Shown in pieces: positions 17,201 through 27,249 of a DNA stretch of 64,000 bases. Position 1 is the stretch's first letter. Each line of letters begins with the position of its first letter. Position numbers and translations under genes: made by a program. The stretch is taken from positions 124,001-188,000 of the forward strand of contig CACJOY010000001.1 of assembly GCA_902595125.1 (NCBI GenBank). The letters are read 5' to 3'. The notes beneath the pieces are model-generated. The model made no database searches, was not told where the DNA came from, and was given only the letters and a program-made list of their open reading frames with translations. This stretch comes from an uncultured Pelagibacteraceae bacterium. GTDB taxonomy: Bacteria; Pseudomonadota; Alphaproteobacteria; Pelagibacterales; Pelagibacteraceae.

Positions 17201-17898
17201 TGAAAAAAAAATTAGATAAAAAAGATAATATTATTAAATTTCCTCCCAAATTATCTTTTCTAGAAAAAGAAATTGAAGCAATAATTTTTGCTGCTGCTGA
17301 ACCTTTAGATATAGAGACCATTGAAGGAAAAATATCCAAAAAAACTGATGTCGAGAAAATATTACAAAAGTTACAATTAGAATATGCTCATCGAGGTATA
17401 AATTTAGTTTGCATATCAAAAAAATGGTCCTTTAGAACTTCACCAAATTTATCTAATTTGATGAAACAAGAGAAAACTGTAGAAAAAAAGTTATCAAGAG
17501 CAGCAATTGAAACACTAGCAATCATAGTTTATCACCAGCCTGTTACAAGAGCTGAAATAGAAGAAATCAGAGGTGTTGCATTTGGTACAAATACACTTGA
17601 AATATTAATGGAACTAGATTGGGTAAAACCTGGGGGAAGAAAAAACCTTCCTGGTAAACCTATTCAATATATAACAACAGATAATTTTTTAAGTCATTTT
17701 AATCTTCAGAAATTATCTGATCTACCTACTGTTGATGAACTAGGGGCTGCTGGTTTAATTGATAGTACAAACATAGATAACGCTATTTTTGGAACTGGAA
17801 AATTTTACAAGGAAAAACAAGAAGACAAAAAAGAGGACATTTACTCAAATATAGACGAAATGTTGAACAGCACTCTTGATTCAGATGAAAATAAATAG
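17200..17898 (+). CDS. scpB: segregation and condensation protein ScpB
   Basis: A 232-aa partner of ScpA with two winged-helix domains: IEAIIFAAAEPLDIETIE near residues 26-43 and AAIETLAIIVYHQPVTRAEI around 103-122, followed by GTNTLEILMELDWVKPGGRK. The acidic, Lys-rich C-terminal tail after ~residue 185 is poorly conserved. Overlaps scpA by one base. The tat genes follow after 67 bases, the usual alphaproteobacterial order. Confidence 0.94.
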   Translation: MKKKLDKKDNIIKFPPKLSFLEKEIEAIIFAAAEPLDIETIEGKISKKTDVEKILQKLQLEYAHRGINLVCISKKWSFRTSPNLSNLMKQEKTVEKKLSRAAIETLAIIVYHQPVTRAEIEEIRGVAFGTNTLEILMELDWVKPGGRKNLPGKPIQYITTDNFLSHFNLQKLSDLPTVDELGAAGLIDSTNIDNAIFGTGKFYKEKQEDKKEDIYSNIDEMLNSTLDSDENK

Positions 17899-17965
17899 TT
17901 GCTAATTTTAATTAATTAAAAAAAAGGTACTTTTAAATTATTCGTAAAAAGGTTATAAGTTTTCT

Positions 17966-18166
17966 ATGAGTATTGGAATTTGGCAAATAGCAATTGTTGT
18001 TATACTAGTTGTTTTACTTTTTGGTAGAGGTAAAATATCTAGCCTAATGGGTGATGTTGCAAAAGGAATTAAAAGTTTTAAAAAAGGTATGGCGTCGGAT
18101 GCTACTGATGATAATGATCCTAAAAATATTTCCGACGAAAATCAAGATTCAAATAAAAAAGAATAA
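17966..18166 (+). CDS. tatA: twin-arginine translocase subunit TatA
   Basis: A 66-aa single-span protein: N-terminal membrane helix ([16 protein letters not shown]), then the conserved FGRGKI hinge, an amphipathic helix ([12 protein letters not shown]) and an acidic tail. It polymerises to form the pore for folded proteins bearing RR signal peptides. Followed after five bases by tatB and then tatC. Confidence 0.93.
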   Translation: MSIGIWQIAIVVILVVLLFGRGKISSLMGDVAKGIKSFKKGMASDATDDNDPKNISDENQDSNKKE

Positions 18167-18171
18167 ACCAA

Positions 18172-18384
18172 ATGCCTACTATTGGTTGGTTTGAGATTTT
18201 AATTGTTGTTGCTATAGCGATTATTGTACTTGGTCCTAAAGATTTTCCGGTTATGTTAAAAAAAGTTGGCTCATGGATTGGTACTGCAAAAAAATATATC
18301 AATAATATACAAAATGAAGTTTCAAATATTGATATTGAAGATAATCAAGTAGAAAAAAAAGAAGATAAAAAAGATGAGTCTTGA
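18172..18384 (+). CDS. tatB: twin-arginine translocase subunit TatB (short)
   Basis: A 70-aa TatB: membrane helix with LGPKDFPVMLKKVGSWIG at residues ~20-37, the GP-hinge typical of TatB/TatE, then a short amphipathic and charged tail. It is much shorter than the ~150-170 aa of well-studied TatB proteins, having lost most of the cytoplasmic extension. Assignment as TatB follows from GPK, gene order and the overlap of its stop with tatC. Confidence 0.88.
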   Translation: MPTIGWFEILIVVAIAIIVLGPKDFPVMLKKVGSWIGTAKKYINNIQNEVSNIDIEDNQVEKKEDKKDES

Positions 18385-19144
18385 TGAAAAAGAGGGTGGC
18401 TTCATTAGCCATTTAACAGAGCTAAGAAAAAGATTAATCCATAGTTTTTTGTTTTTAATACTTTTTTTTATTGGGTGTTACTTTTTTGCAGAACATTTAT
18501 ATGGTTTCTTAGTTGAACCATTTGCAAAGGCTGTAAAAGATGACGGTTCAGAAAGAAGATTAATTTTTACTGCTCTTCAAGAAACATTTTTAACTTATTT
18601 AAAAGTATCTTTTTTCACTGCTTTTTTTGTAACATGTCCATTTATTTTGATGCAAATATGGAAGTTTATTGCACCAGGCCTTTATAAGCATGAAAAAAAT
18701 GCAATTTTACCTTATCTAGTTTTAACACCAATTTTATTTTTTCTAGGTGGAATGCTAGTTTATTATTTAATAATGCCACTAGCGATAAAGTTTTTTTTAT
18801 CATTTGAAAGTTCAGGTATATCAACAAATCTACCAATACAATTGGAAGCTAAAGTGAATGAGTATTTATCATTAGTTATGAAACTTATATTTGCATTTGG
18901 AATAAGTTTTCAATTACCGGTGGTTTTGAGCTTATTGGCAAGAGTAGGTTTAATTGATTCTGTATTTTTAAAAAAAAGAAGAAAATATGTAGTTGTGATT
19001 ATTTTTGCAGCAGCTGCATTGTTGACCCCGCCAGACCCTATAACGCAAATCGGTTTAGCTATTCCTTTATTAATTTTATATGAATTATCAATATTTTCAG
19101 TAAAATTTATAGAAAAAAAAAATTTAAAAAATTCGGATGCATAA
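18374..19144 (+). CDS. tatC: twin-arginine translocase subunit TatC
   Basis: A 256-aa six-span receptor for RR signal peptides. The cytoplasmic N-terminus reads FISHLTELRKRL (residues ~10-21), a TatC hallmark. Further landmarks are FFTAFFVTCPFILMQIWKFI near 78-97 with APGLY, and a later LTPPDP loop around 218-223. It overlaps tatB and serS. A plausible client in this window is the M48 lipoprotein at 32160-32987, whose signal begins MNRRKF. Confidence 0.96.
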   Translation: MSLDEKEGGFISHLTELRKRLIHSFLFLILFFIGCYFFAEHLYGFLVEPFAKAVKDDGSERRLIFTALQETFLTYLKVSFFTAFFVTCPFILMQIWKFIAPGLYKHEKNAILPYLVLTPILFFLGGMLVYYLIMPLAIKFFLSFESSGISTNLPIQLEAKVNEYLSLVMKLIFAFGISFQLPVVLSLLARVGLIDSVFLKKRRKYVVVIIFAAAALLTPPDPITQIGLAIPLLILYELSIFSVKFIEKKNLKNSDA

Positions 19145-20396
19145 TTTAAAAGAAATCAGAAAAGATTTTGAAGCTTTTAAAAAATCTCTAGAAAAAAGAT
19201 CAATTGATGTAGATCTTAATAAACTAAAAAATTTAGATAAGGAAAATAGAGAGTTAATTCAAAAAAAGGAAAAATTAGAAAAAGAAAAAAAGGATATTTC
19301 AAAATCTAAAGACAAATCTTTATTTGCAAAATCAAAAGAAATCTCTTTATTTTTAGAAAAAATTACTGATGAACAAAAATCGACAAAAGATGATTTAGAA
19401 AAAATATTATCAAAAATACCAAACGTACCTCATAAAGATGTACCAATGGGTAAAGATGAGCATGACAATGTTGAAGTTAATAAGTCTGGTAAAATACCTA
19501 ACTTTGATTTTATTCCCAAATCTCACTATGAATTAGGTGAAAATTTAGGAATGCTTGATTTTGATCTAGCGACTAAGACTACAGGTTCAAGATTTGTTTT
19601 TGTTAAAAATAAATTAGCTATGCTCGAAAGAGCTCTTTCAAATTTTATGCTAGATATTCATACATCTAAAAATGGATATGAAGAAATTTCACCACCTTTG
19701 TTAGCTTCTGAAAACACAATGTTTGGTACCGGTCAACTCCCAAAATTTGAAAATGATCAATTTGAAGTTAAACTTGAAGAAGGGACTGATAGAAAATTTT
19801 TGATACCCACAGCCGAAGTGATCTTGACTAATATTGTGAAAGACACAATTGTTGATATTAAATCATTACCTTTGAGATTTGTTGCTTCAACACCTTGTTT
19901 TAGAAAAGAAGCAGGAAGTTATGGAAAAGATACTAAGGGAATGATTAGACAGCATCAATTTTATAAAGTTGAATTAGTTAGCATAGTTGAACAAACCAAA
20001 TGTTTAGAGGAACTTGAAAGAATGACTAATTGCGCAACAAATATTTTAGATCTTTTAGAATTACCTTATAGAAAAATGATCTTATGTACTGGTGATATGG
20101 GTTTTAGTGCTGAAAAGACTTACGATATCGAAGTTTGGCTCCCATCTGAAAATAAATATAGAGAAATATCATCTTGTTCATCATGCTCTACATTTCAAGC
20201 AATTAGGATGAAAACTAGATATAAAAGTCATGATAAGGAAACTGTGTATGCTGGGACTTTAAACGGAAGTGGATTAGCTGTTGGAAGAACTTTAATTGCA
20301 ATATTAGAAAATTATCAACAAAAAGACGGTTCAGTAACTGTGCCAAAAATTTTAAGACCTTATATGAATAATTTAGAAAAAATTTCACTCAATTAA
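19137..20396 (+). CDS. serS: seryl-tRNA synthetase
   Basis: Class II synthetase (419 aa) with an N-terminal coiled-coil arm (residues ~30-100, Lys/Glu-rich) that reads the long variable arm of tRNA-Ser. The catalytic domain contains TPCFRKEAGSYGKDT near 249-263 (motif 2), AEVILTN, and motif 3 GSGLAVGRTLIAILE around 383-397. Overlaps tatC by eight bases. Its substrate tRNA-Ser(UGA) is encoded at 36055-36144. Confidence 0.97.
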   Translation: MHNLKEIRKDFEAFKKSLEKRSIDVDLNKLKNLDKENRELIQKKEKLEKEKKDISKSKDKSLFAKSKEISLFLEKITDEQKSTKDDLEKILSKIPNVPHKDVPMGKDEHDNVEVNKSGKIPNFDFIPKSHYELGENLGMLDFDLATKTTGSRFVFVKNKLAMLERALSNFMLDIHTSKNGYEEISPPLLASENTMFGTGQLPKFENDQFEVKLEEGTDRKFLIPTAEVILTNIVKDTIVDIKSLPLRFVASTPCFRKEAGSYGKDTKGMIRQHQFYKVELVSIVEQTKCLEELERMTNCATNILDLLELPYRKMILCTGDMGFSAEKTYDIEVWLPSENKYREISSCSSCSTFQAIRMKTRYKSHDKETVYAGTLNGSGLAVGRTLIAILENYQQKDGSVTVPKILRPYMNNLEKISLN

Positions 20397-20450
20397 AGTT
20401 GTTTTAATCTCTTAGATAGTATAAATATTCATTTTTATTAAAGGAGTTTT

Positions 20451-20738
20451 ATGGAAAGTTCAGGGATAGGTCAATTTATACCATTAATACTAATTTTTGT
20501 TATTTTTTATTTTTTCTTAATAAGACCTCAACAAAAAAAAGTTAAAGAACATAAGGCAATGGTAGAGGGTTTAAAAAAAGGTGATAGGATAGTAACATCT
20601 GGTGGTATCACTGGTACAATCTCAAGAGTTATAGATAATGATAAAATTGAAGTAGAAATTGCTGAGAATGTAACGGTCGAAGTTATAAGAGGCACAGGCG
20701 TTCAAAGCTTAATGAATTCTCAAGAAATAAAAAAATAA
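20451..20738 (+). CDS. yajC: preprotein translocase accessory subunit YajC
   Basis: A 95-aa single-span protein; N-terminal helix then FLIRPQQKKVKEHKAMVEGL (residues ~24-43) and KGDRIVTSGGITGTI, the invariant YajC core. Part of the SecDF-YajC holo-translocon. A strong AAAGGAG ribosome site lies seven bases before the ATG. Heads the yajC-secD-secF unit. Confidence 0.95.
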   Translation: MESSGIGQFIPLILIFVIFYFFLIRPQQKKVKEHKAMVEGLKKGDRIVTSGGITGTISRVIDNDKIEVEIAENVTVEVIRGTGVQSLMNSQEIKK

Positions 20739-20754
20739 TTTTTATCAAAATAAG

Positions 20755-22308
20755 GTGTTAAACTTTTCAAAATTAAGAATTTTTTTTGTTACACTTATTT
20801 CATTGTTATTTATATTAATTGCTTTATCAAATCTTTTCAAGTTTAGTAATGATTTATTAAATAAAAAAATAAATCTTGGATTAGACTTGCAAGGTGGATC
20901 ATATCTTTTATTAGAAATTGATAATACACCTGTAATTGAGCAAAAACTCCAAAATTTGACAATTACTATCAGGAATTATTTTAAAGAAAAAAATATAAGA
21001 ATAAATAATCTTAAACTCTCAAATCAAAAACTTTCATTTACTGTAGACAATGAATTTAAACAAGTAGTAATAGATGAGTTTAGTGATGAAGAAAGTGTTT
21101 TAAATCCATATTACCCAAGATTTAAATCTCATCAATTAGATGTTAACGAAGAAAACAATATCTTTAATATAAAATATTCAAAACAAGGATTAGTTGAACT
21201 TAAAACATCATCTCAAGATCAAGCTTTAGAAATTGTAAGAAGAAGAATCGATGAAATTGGAACTAATGAGCCTAATATTCTTAAAAGGGGTAATGATAGA
21301 ATTTTAGTTGAACTCCCAGGATTAGACGATCCAATGAGGATTAAATCATTACTTGGAAAAACAGCTAATTTAACCTTTAGATTTGTAACCACAGATACAG
21401 AAGACTCTTTTGGATCTGAAAAGTTAGAATACGAAGATAGTAATGATGAGTCTATCGTGAGTAAAAGAATTATCTTAAGTGGAGATAATCTTTTAGATGC
21501 TCAGCCAAGAATGAATACCGAAACAAATGAAACTGTTGTCTCGTTTACTTTAGATCGAGTGGGAGCTAAAAGATTTGGTAAAGCTACATCAACAGGTATT
21601 GGAAAACAATTAGCGATAGTCCTTGATGGCAAAATTATAAGCGCACCAGTGATAAGAGATACAATTGCTAGTGGATCTGGTCAAATAAGTGGGGGTTTTA
21701 CATTTCAATCTGCTACTGATCTTGCATTACTACTTAGATCAGGTGCTTTACCTGCTCCATTGAATATTATTGAGGAGAGAACTGTTGGTCCAGATCTTGG
21801 ACAAGACTCTATAAATGCTGGAGTCGTTGCACTGGCAATCGGATTTTCTCTTGTTATTTTATTTATCTTTTTTAAATATAAAGTATTTGGACTTATTACT
21901 AATATAGCATTAATTATTAATCTATTTCTTTTAATTGGTATTTTAACAATATTTGAAGCTACTTTAACATTACCTGGAATTGCAGGGATAATTTTAACAG
22001 TTGGTATGGCTGTTGATGCTAATGTTTTGATATTTGAAAGGATTAAGGAAGAGCTGAAAGATGAAAAAAATAATCTAATTGCTTTTGATAGTGGCTATAC
22101 TAAATCAAGAACTGCTATTCTTGATGCAAATATAACAACATTAATTGCTGCAATCATATTATTTTTTATGGGATCTGGTCCAATCAAAGGATTTTCTTTA
22201 ACTTTAGGTGTTGGAATTTTCACCACACTATTTTCAGTTTATTTTATAGCTAGATTATTAACAGTTATATATGTAGCTAAAAACAAAGAAAAAGTTGGAC
22301 TAATTTAA
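20755..22308 (+). CDS. secD: protein translocase subunit SecD
   Basis: RND-like membrane protein (517 aa) using the proton gradient to pull proteins from SecYEG. The GTG start at 20755 leads into a first membrane span, LGLDLQGGSYLLLEID (motif near 42-57), the P1 periplasmic domain with RRRIDEIGTNEPNI, then five spans with TVGMAVDANVLIFERIKEEL near 413-432. Followed directly by secF. The downstream secF starts at the next base after the stop. Confidence 0.95.
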   Translation: MLNFSKLRIFFVTLISLLFILIALSNLFKFSNDLLNKKINLGLDLQGGSYLLLEIDNTPVIEQKLQNLTITIRNYFKEKNIRINNLKLSNQKLSFTVDNEFKQVVIDEFSDEESVLNPYYPRFKSHQLDVNEENNIFNIKYSKQGLVELKTSSQDQALEIVRRRIDEIGTNEPNILKRGNDRILVELPGLDDPMRIKSLLGKTANLTFRFVTTDTEDSFGSEKLEYEDSNDESIVSKRIILSGDNLLDAQPRMNTETNETVVSFTLDRVGAKRFGKATSTGIGKQLAIVLDGKIISAPVIRDTIASGSGQISGGFTFQSATDLALLLRSGALPAPLNIIEERTVGPDLGQDSINAGVVALAIGFSLVILFIFFKYKVFGLITNIALIINLFLLIGILTIFEATLTLPGIAGIILTVGMAVDANVLIFERIKEELKDEKNNLIAFDSGYTKSRTAILDANITTLIAAIILFFMGSGPIKGFSLTLGVGIFTTLFSVYFIARLLTVIYVAKNKEKVGLI

Positions 22309-23196
22309 ATGATAGCTTTTAATAAACATTATAATAAGTTTAAAATTCTCTCAATCTCGCTCGTTGTAATTTCACTTTTATTATTAATATTTAAAGGTTT
22401 GAATTTTGGAATAGATTTTAAAGGGGGTACTCTAATTGAATTAAGATCAACTGAGTCAAAGATCAATGTATCTTCATTAAGAGATAATCTTAGTCAAATG
22501 AATTTGGGAGATGTTTCAGTAAAAAATTTTGGAAATGAAACTGATTTTTTAATAAAGTTTGAAAATAATGAAAATAAAAACGTAATTGAGGAAATAAAAT
22601 TAAACCTTGATAAATCTTTTGGAAATAATTTTAATTTTAGAAGAGTAGAAAATGTAGGGCCCAAAGTTAGTGCAGAACTGTTAAAATCCGGAATTATAGC
22701 TATATCGGTGGCCTTAATTTTAATGCTTATCTATATTTGGATTAGGTTTGAGTGGCAGTTTAGTCTTGGAGCTATATTGGCTTTATTTCATGATGTTATT
22801 GTAACATTAGGTTTATTCTCTCTTCTTGGTCTTGAAATTAATTTGTCAATTATTGCTGCTGTTTTAACCATTGTTGGTTATTCAATGAATGATACGGTAG
22901 TTATTTTTGATAGAGTTAGAGAAAATTTAAGAAAATATTCTGATATAAAAATTTTTGATTTAACAAATATTTCAATAAATGAAACTTTATCGAGAACTTT
23001 AATTACCTCGATAACAACTTTATTGGCTTTATTTTCTATATTTTTTTTTGGTGGTGAAATTTTAAGAGGCTTTTCTCTAGCCATGATATTTGGTGTAATT
23101 TTTGGAACTTACTCATCAATATATATTGCGAATACAGTTTTAGTTGGACTTAGGGTTTCACAAAAAACTGTTTTGAAAGAAGACGATAAAAATTAA
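22309..23196 (+). CDS. secF: protein translocase subunit SecF
   Basis: Six-span partner of SecD, 295 aa. GIDFKGGTLIELR at residues ~36-48 is the SecF counterpart of the SecD motif. GYSMNDTVVIFDRVRENLR around 188-206 and a C-terminal glycine-rich helix complete the family pattern. Immediately adjacent to secD; its stop overlaps the convergent membrane gene by four bases. Confidence 0.96.
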   Translation: MIAFNKHYNKFKILSISLVVISLLLLIFKGLNFGIDFKGGTLIELRSTESKINVSSLRDNLSQMNLGDVSVKNFGNETDFLIKFENNENKNVIEEIKLNLDKSFGNNFNFRRVENVGPKVSAELLKSGIIAISVALILMLIYIWIRFEWQFSLGAILALFHDVIVTLGLFSLLGLEINLSIIAAVLTIVGYSMNDTVVIFDRVRENLRKYSDIKIFDLTNISINETLSRTLITSITTLLALFSIFFFGGEILRGFSLAMIFGVIFGTYSSIYIANTVLVGLRVSQKTVLKEDDKN

Positions 23197-23795
23197 TATA
23201 AATTTTGAGCTGCTACCATTGTCAGTAACATAGGTAACGACAATAGTGTATTTGTTCTTGAAAATAGCATTGCAGTTCTTGCAGATTTTGTTTTTAGTTC
23301 AGGCTCACATTCAACAATTCCCAAAGCTCTCTTTTGATTAGGCCAAATAACAAACCAAACATTAAATGCCATAATTAAACCCAACCACATTCCTATTCCT
23401 ATCGCAGTATGTTTTGGTACTCCGGAACCAATACTTAGTGTCATTGCATCGTGTAAATAACCATTTAGACCTGCAAGAATTAATCCAGATAAAACTGTAA
23501 ATGCTGCTGCCCATCTAAAATAAAATAATGCTGCAGGAGCTATAACTTTACCTATTGCAGGCTTTTGTTCATCAGGTATTTTTGCCATGTTTGGAATTTG
23601 GACAAAATTAAAATACCATAGTAAACCAATCCACATTATACTAACAATGACGTGAACATATCTAGCGACCCAGCTCCAAAAAATTCTGTCAAAACTAAAT
23701 CCATCATATTGATAAAATAAACCAAGAAATAAAATTACTCCAATTGCTAAAGAAGCATGTATTGTTTTTGAAAGTGATGAAAGTAAATTACCCAT
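23193..23795 (-). CDS. PuuD-like (urate oxidase N-terminal domain) membrane protein
   Basis: A 200-aa protein with about five membrane helices resembling the membrane domain of PuuD-type urate hydroxylases. Landmarks: WVARYVHVIVSIMWIGLLWY around residues 42-61 with a candidate haem-ligand His, FYFRWAAAFTVLSGLIL near 91-107, GIGMWLGLIMAFNVWFVIWP near 133-152. The cytochrome c domain that completes PuuD is absent, and no purine genes are nearby, so urate oxidation cannot be claimed. It may be a haem-binding membrane protein of another function. Confidence 0.65.
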   Translation of the reverse strand: MGNLLSSLSKTIHASLAIGVILFLGLFYQYDGFSFDRIFWSWVARYVHVIVSIMWIGLLWYFNFVQIPNMAKIPDEQKPAIGKVIAPAALFYFRWAAAFTVLSGLILAGLNGYLHDAMTLSIGSGVPKHTAIGIGMWLGLIMAFNVWFVIWPNQKRALGIVECEPELKTKSARTAMLFSRTNTLLSLPMLLTMVAAQNLY

Positions 23796-23842
23796 ACAAA
23801 ACTAATATACTAATTTCATACAAATATAACAATAATTATTAT

Positions 23843-26698
23843 TTAGTTTAAAAGTGGTTTTAAAAATTTTCCCGTATAACTATTGCTAATGTTAACAATT
23901 TCCTCAGGTTTGCCCTCCGCGATAATTTTACCACCTTTAACACCGCCTTCAGGGCCCATATCCACTATATAATCCGCAGTTTTTATCACATCTAAATTAT
24001 GCTCTATAACCACAACAGTATTTCCAAGTGAGACAAAAGTATGCAGAATTTCTAATAATTTTTTTATATCATGCTGGTGTAATCCAGTAGTAGGTTCATC
24101 TAAGATATACATAGTTCTACCAGTCGAGCGTTTAGATAATTCTTTTGCAAGTTTTATTCTCTGAGCCTCACCTCCAGATAAAGTGGTAGCTTGTTGTCCA
24201 ATTTTTATGTATCCAAGACCAACTTTTTTTAATGTAAGTAGTTTGGTCTTTATATTAGATATATTTTCAAAATATTCACATCCTTCGTCTACAGTCATGT
24301 TCAATACATCAGCAATACTTTTATCTTTAAATTTTATCTCTAAGGTTTCTCTATTATATCTTGTTCCTTTACACTCATCACATTGTATATAAACATCAGG
24401 TAAAAAATGCATTTCATAAGTAATTACACCATCTCCCTCGCAAGCTTCACACCTTCCACCCTTGACATTAAAAGAAAATCGACCTGGCTTATAACCTCTG
24501 GTTTTAGACTCTGGTAAGCCTGTAAACCAATCTCTTATTGGACCAAATGCACCAGTATATGTTGCAGGATTAGACCTAGGTGTTCGACCGATAGGTGATT
24601 GATCGATATCAATTATTTTATCAACAAGTTCAGTTCCTTTAAACCCCTTAAAAGGTTTTGGAATTTTTCTAGACTTATTATTATTTAAAGTTAAATTTAA
24701 CGCATTATATAAAGTCTGTAATACAAGTGTTGATTTACCACTCCCAGATACGCCTGTTACACAAGTTAAACTTCCAAGTGGTATCTTTAAATTTACATTG
24801 TTTAAATTATTACCAGTAGCTCCAGTAATTTCCAAAAATCTTCCGTTCTTTGCTAATCTTCTTTTTTGAGGAACATGAATTTTTAACTTATTTGAAAGAT
24901 ATTTCCCTGTAATACTATTTTTATTTTGACTTATTTCTTTAAAAGAACCCTGTGCAACTATCTGACCACCTTTATTACCAGCTTCTGGACCAAGATCAAC
25001 TATATGATCAGCATTTTCCATTGTTTCGGTGTCATGCTCAACTACAATTACTGTGTTGCCTAAGTCTCTTAATCTTTTAAGTGCATTAATTAATTTAACA
25101 TTATCTTTTTGATGAAGGCCAATAGATGGTTCATCAAGTACGTATAATACACCTGTCAGTCCAGATCCTATCTGTGAAGCTAAACGAATTCTTTGTGCTT
25201 CTCCACCTGATAATGTTCCAGACTCTCTTGACAAAGTTAAATAATCAAGACCAACATTTAACAAAAAATTTAATCTTTCATTTATTTCTTTTAAAATATG
25301 TTCAGCAATTTTTACTTGTCTTTTATCAAGTGTATTTTTTAGATTTTCAAACCATTTAGCAGCATCAGAAATTGATTTTTCAGTGACTTCACTTATATGT
25401 AAACCATCAATTTTAACACATAGAGCCTCATCTTTAAGTCTATGACCATTGCATCTTTCACATTTTGTATCAGATTGATATTGAGAGATTTCTTCTCTTT
25501 TCCAATCACTATCAGTTTCTAAATATCTTCTTTCCAGATTATTTATCACGCCTTCAAATGTTTTTTTATGAGAATATTTTTCATATCCATCATCATATGA
25601 GAATTTAATTTCTTCATCATCAGATCCATAAAGGATTATATCTTTTATCTTTTTAGATAGTTTTGACCACTTTTCCTCTAATGAGAATTCATAATGTTTC
25701 GCAAGGGATGAAAGAGTTTGTGCGTAATATAATGTTGTTGTTTTTGCCCAAGGTTCAATAGCACCATCTGCTATACTTTTTTTTTCATTTGGTATAACTA
25801 AATTTGGATCCACATTTAATTTAATACCTATTCCCTCACATTCTTCACAAGCGCCAAATGGACTGTTAAATGAAAAAAGTCTTGGTTCAATTTCTTCAAT
25901 TGTAAAACCACTTTCTGGACAAGCAAATTTAGTTGAAAAAATTAATTTTTCTAATTTTCTATATTTTTTAGGTAAAGTTTCATCCTCATATTCAACAAAA
26001 ACTAATCCATTAGCAAGGTTAATGGATGACTCAATACTCTCAGCCAGTCTATTGCCTAGAGATGAATTGAGAACTATTCTATCAACAAGAATATAAATAT
26101 CGTGCTTTACTTTTTTATTTAATTCGGGAATTTTTTCAATATCATACAAAATGTTATCTATTTTGATCTTTCTAAATCCTCTTTTTTTATAATTTAAAAT
26201 TTCTTTCTTATATTCACCTTTACGCCCTCTCACTACAGGAGCATAGATATATATTGTTGATTTTTTAGGTAGTGTTTTAATCTTATCTACAATTTGAGTA
26301 ACTGTTTGTGAAGTAATTGGTTTACCTGTGAAGGGAGAGTAAGGTATTCCAGCTCTTGCATACAATACTCTCATATAATCATAAATTTCAGTTACAGTTG
26401 CTACTGTAGATCTTGGGTTTTTAGACGTATTTTTTTGTTCAATTGATATAGCAGGACTTAATCCCTCAATTAAATCCACGTTAGGTTTTTTCATTTTATC
26501 TAAGAACTGTCTCGCATATGCTGATAAACTTTCTACATATCTTCTTTGTCCTTCTGCATAGACTGTATCAAAAGCTAATGAAGATTTTCCTGAACCAGAT
26601 AGACCAGTTATTACAATAAATTTATCTTTTGGTATTTCTAAAGAAATATTCTTCAAATTATGTTCTTTAGCTCCCTTAATAACTATCTTTTTGATCAT
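23843..26698 (-). CDS. uvrA: excinuclease ABC subunit A
   Basis: Nucleotide-excision repair damage sensor, 951 aa, with two ABC ATPase modules. First Walker [15 protein letters not shown] near residues 33-46, signature [16 protein letters not shown] around 494-509; second Walker [12 protein letters not shown] near 644, signature [16 protein letters not shown] near 835. The C-terminal zinc motif CEACEGDG...CDECKG is intact. The first zinc motif reads CPES, with Ser in place of Cys, then CEEC. Divergent from ssb across 90 bases; no LexA-type box was seen there. Confidence 0.97.
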   Translation of the reverse strand: MIKKIVIKGAKEHNLKNISLEIPKDKFIVITGLSGSGKSSLAFDTVYAEGQRRYVESLSAYARQFLDKMKKPNVDLIEGLSPAISIEQKNTSKNPRSTVATVTEIYDYMRVLYARAGIPYSPFTGKPITSQTVTQIVDKIKTLPKKSTIYIYAPVVRGRKGEYKKEILNYKKRGFRKIKIDNILYDIEKIPELNKKVKHDIYILVDRIVLNSSLGNRLAESIESSINLANGLVFVEYEDETLPKKYRKLEKLIFSTKFACPESGFTIEEIEPRLFSFNSPFGACEECEGIGIKLNVDPNLVIPNEKKSIADGAIEPWAKTTTLYYAQTLSSLAKHYEFSLEEKWSKLSKKIKDIILYGSDDEEIKFSYDDGYEKYSHKKTFEGVINNLERRYLETDSDWKREEISQYQSDTKCERCNGHRLKDEALCVKIDGLHISEVTEKSISDAAKWFENLKNTLDKRQVKIAEHILKEINERLNFLLNVGLDYLTLSRESGTLSGGEAQRIRLASQIGSGLTGVLYVLDEPSIGLHQKDNVKLINALKRLRDLGNTVIVVEHDTETMENADHIVDLGPEAGNKGGQIVAQGSFKEISQNKNSITGKYLSNKLKIHVPQKRRLAKNGRFLEITGATGNNLNNVNLKIPLGSLTCVTGVSGSGKSTLVLQTLYNALNLTLNNNKSRKIPKPFKGFKGTELVDKIIDIDQSPIGRTPRSNPATYTGAFGPIRDWFTGLPESKTRGYKPGRFSFNVKGGRCEACEGDGVITYEMHFLPDVYIQCDECKGTRYNRETLEIKFKDKSIADVLNMTVDEGCEYFENISNIKTKLLTLKKVGLGYIKIGQQATTLSGGEAQRIKLAKELSKRSTGRTMYILDEPTTGLHQHDIKKLLEILHTFVSLGNTVVVIEHNLDVIKTADYIVDMGPEGGVKGGKIIAEGKPEEIVNISNSYTGKFLKPLLN

Positions 26699-26788
26699 AT
26701 TTTTTCTTGCTTTGAACTAATAAAATTAATATTCAGAGTAAATTGTGGTATAAATCTATTTAATTAAATTAACAAATAATAAAATATT

Positions 26789-27244
26789 ATGGCTGGAAGT
26801 TTAAATAAAGTACTTTTAATTGGTCGTTTGGGCGCAGATCCAGAAATTAAACAAATGGTAAATGGTAAAAGTGTTGCAAGATTAAGCTTAGCAACTAGTC
26901 AATCATGGAAAGATAAAAATAGCGGTGAAAAAAAAGAAAAGACTGAATGGCACCGTATAGTTGTATTTAATGAAGGTTTAGTTAATGTGGTTCAACAGTA
27001 CCTTAAAAAAGGTGCTCAAATTTATGTTGAAGGTCAATTAACAACTCGTAAATGGAAAGATGAACAATCTGGTCAAGATAAATACTCAACTGAAATAGTT
27101 ATTCAAGGATACAACTCATCACTTACAATGCTTGGAGGTGGAAGTTCTGGTGGTGGGATCGCAAATGATAATAGCCAATCTTCAAATAATAATGATGAAG
27201 CATCACAAATATCAAATGATATGGATGACGAAATTCCTTTTTAA
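26789..27244 (+). CDS. ssb: single-stranded DNA-binding protein
   Basis: A 151-aa SSB: OB-fold beginning [16 protein letters not shown], with WHRIVVFN near residues 52-59 and [10 protein letters not shown] around 83-92, then a flexible Gly/Ser/Asn linker and the acidic tip MDDEIPF that recruits repair partners. Divergent from uvrA and six bases upstream of gyrA. Confidence 0.96.
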   Translation: MAGSLNKVLLIGRLGADPEIKQMVNGKSVARLSLATSQSWKDKNSGEKKEKTEWHRIVVFNEGLVNVVQQYLKKGAQIYVEGQLTTRKWKDEQSGQDKYSTEIVIQGYNSSLTMLGGGSSGGGIANDNSQSSNNNDEASQISNDMDDEIPF

Positions 27245-27249
27245 TATCT

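Noticed and set aside
25910-25930. UvrA first zinc motif reading CPES instead of CPxC
   Set aside because: As I recall, Ser at this position is common in alphaproteobacterial UvrA proteins, so it is not a defect here.
26699-26788. LexA/SOS box between uvrA and ssb
   Set aside because: Only one GAAC half-site is present; no GAAC-N7-GAAC or GTTC-N7-GTTC arrangement.
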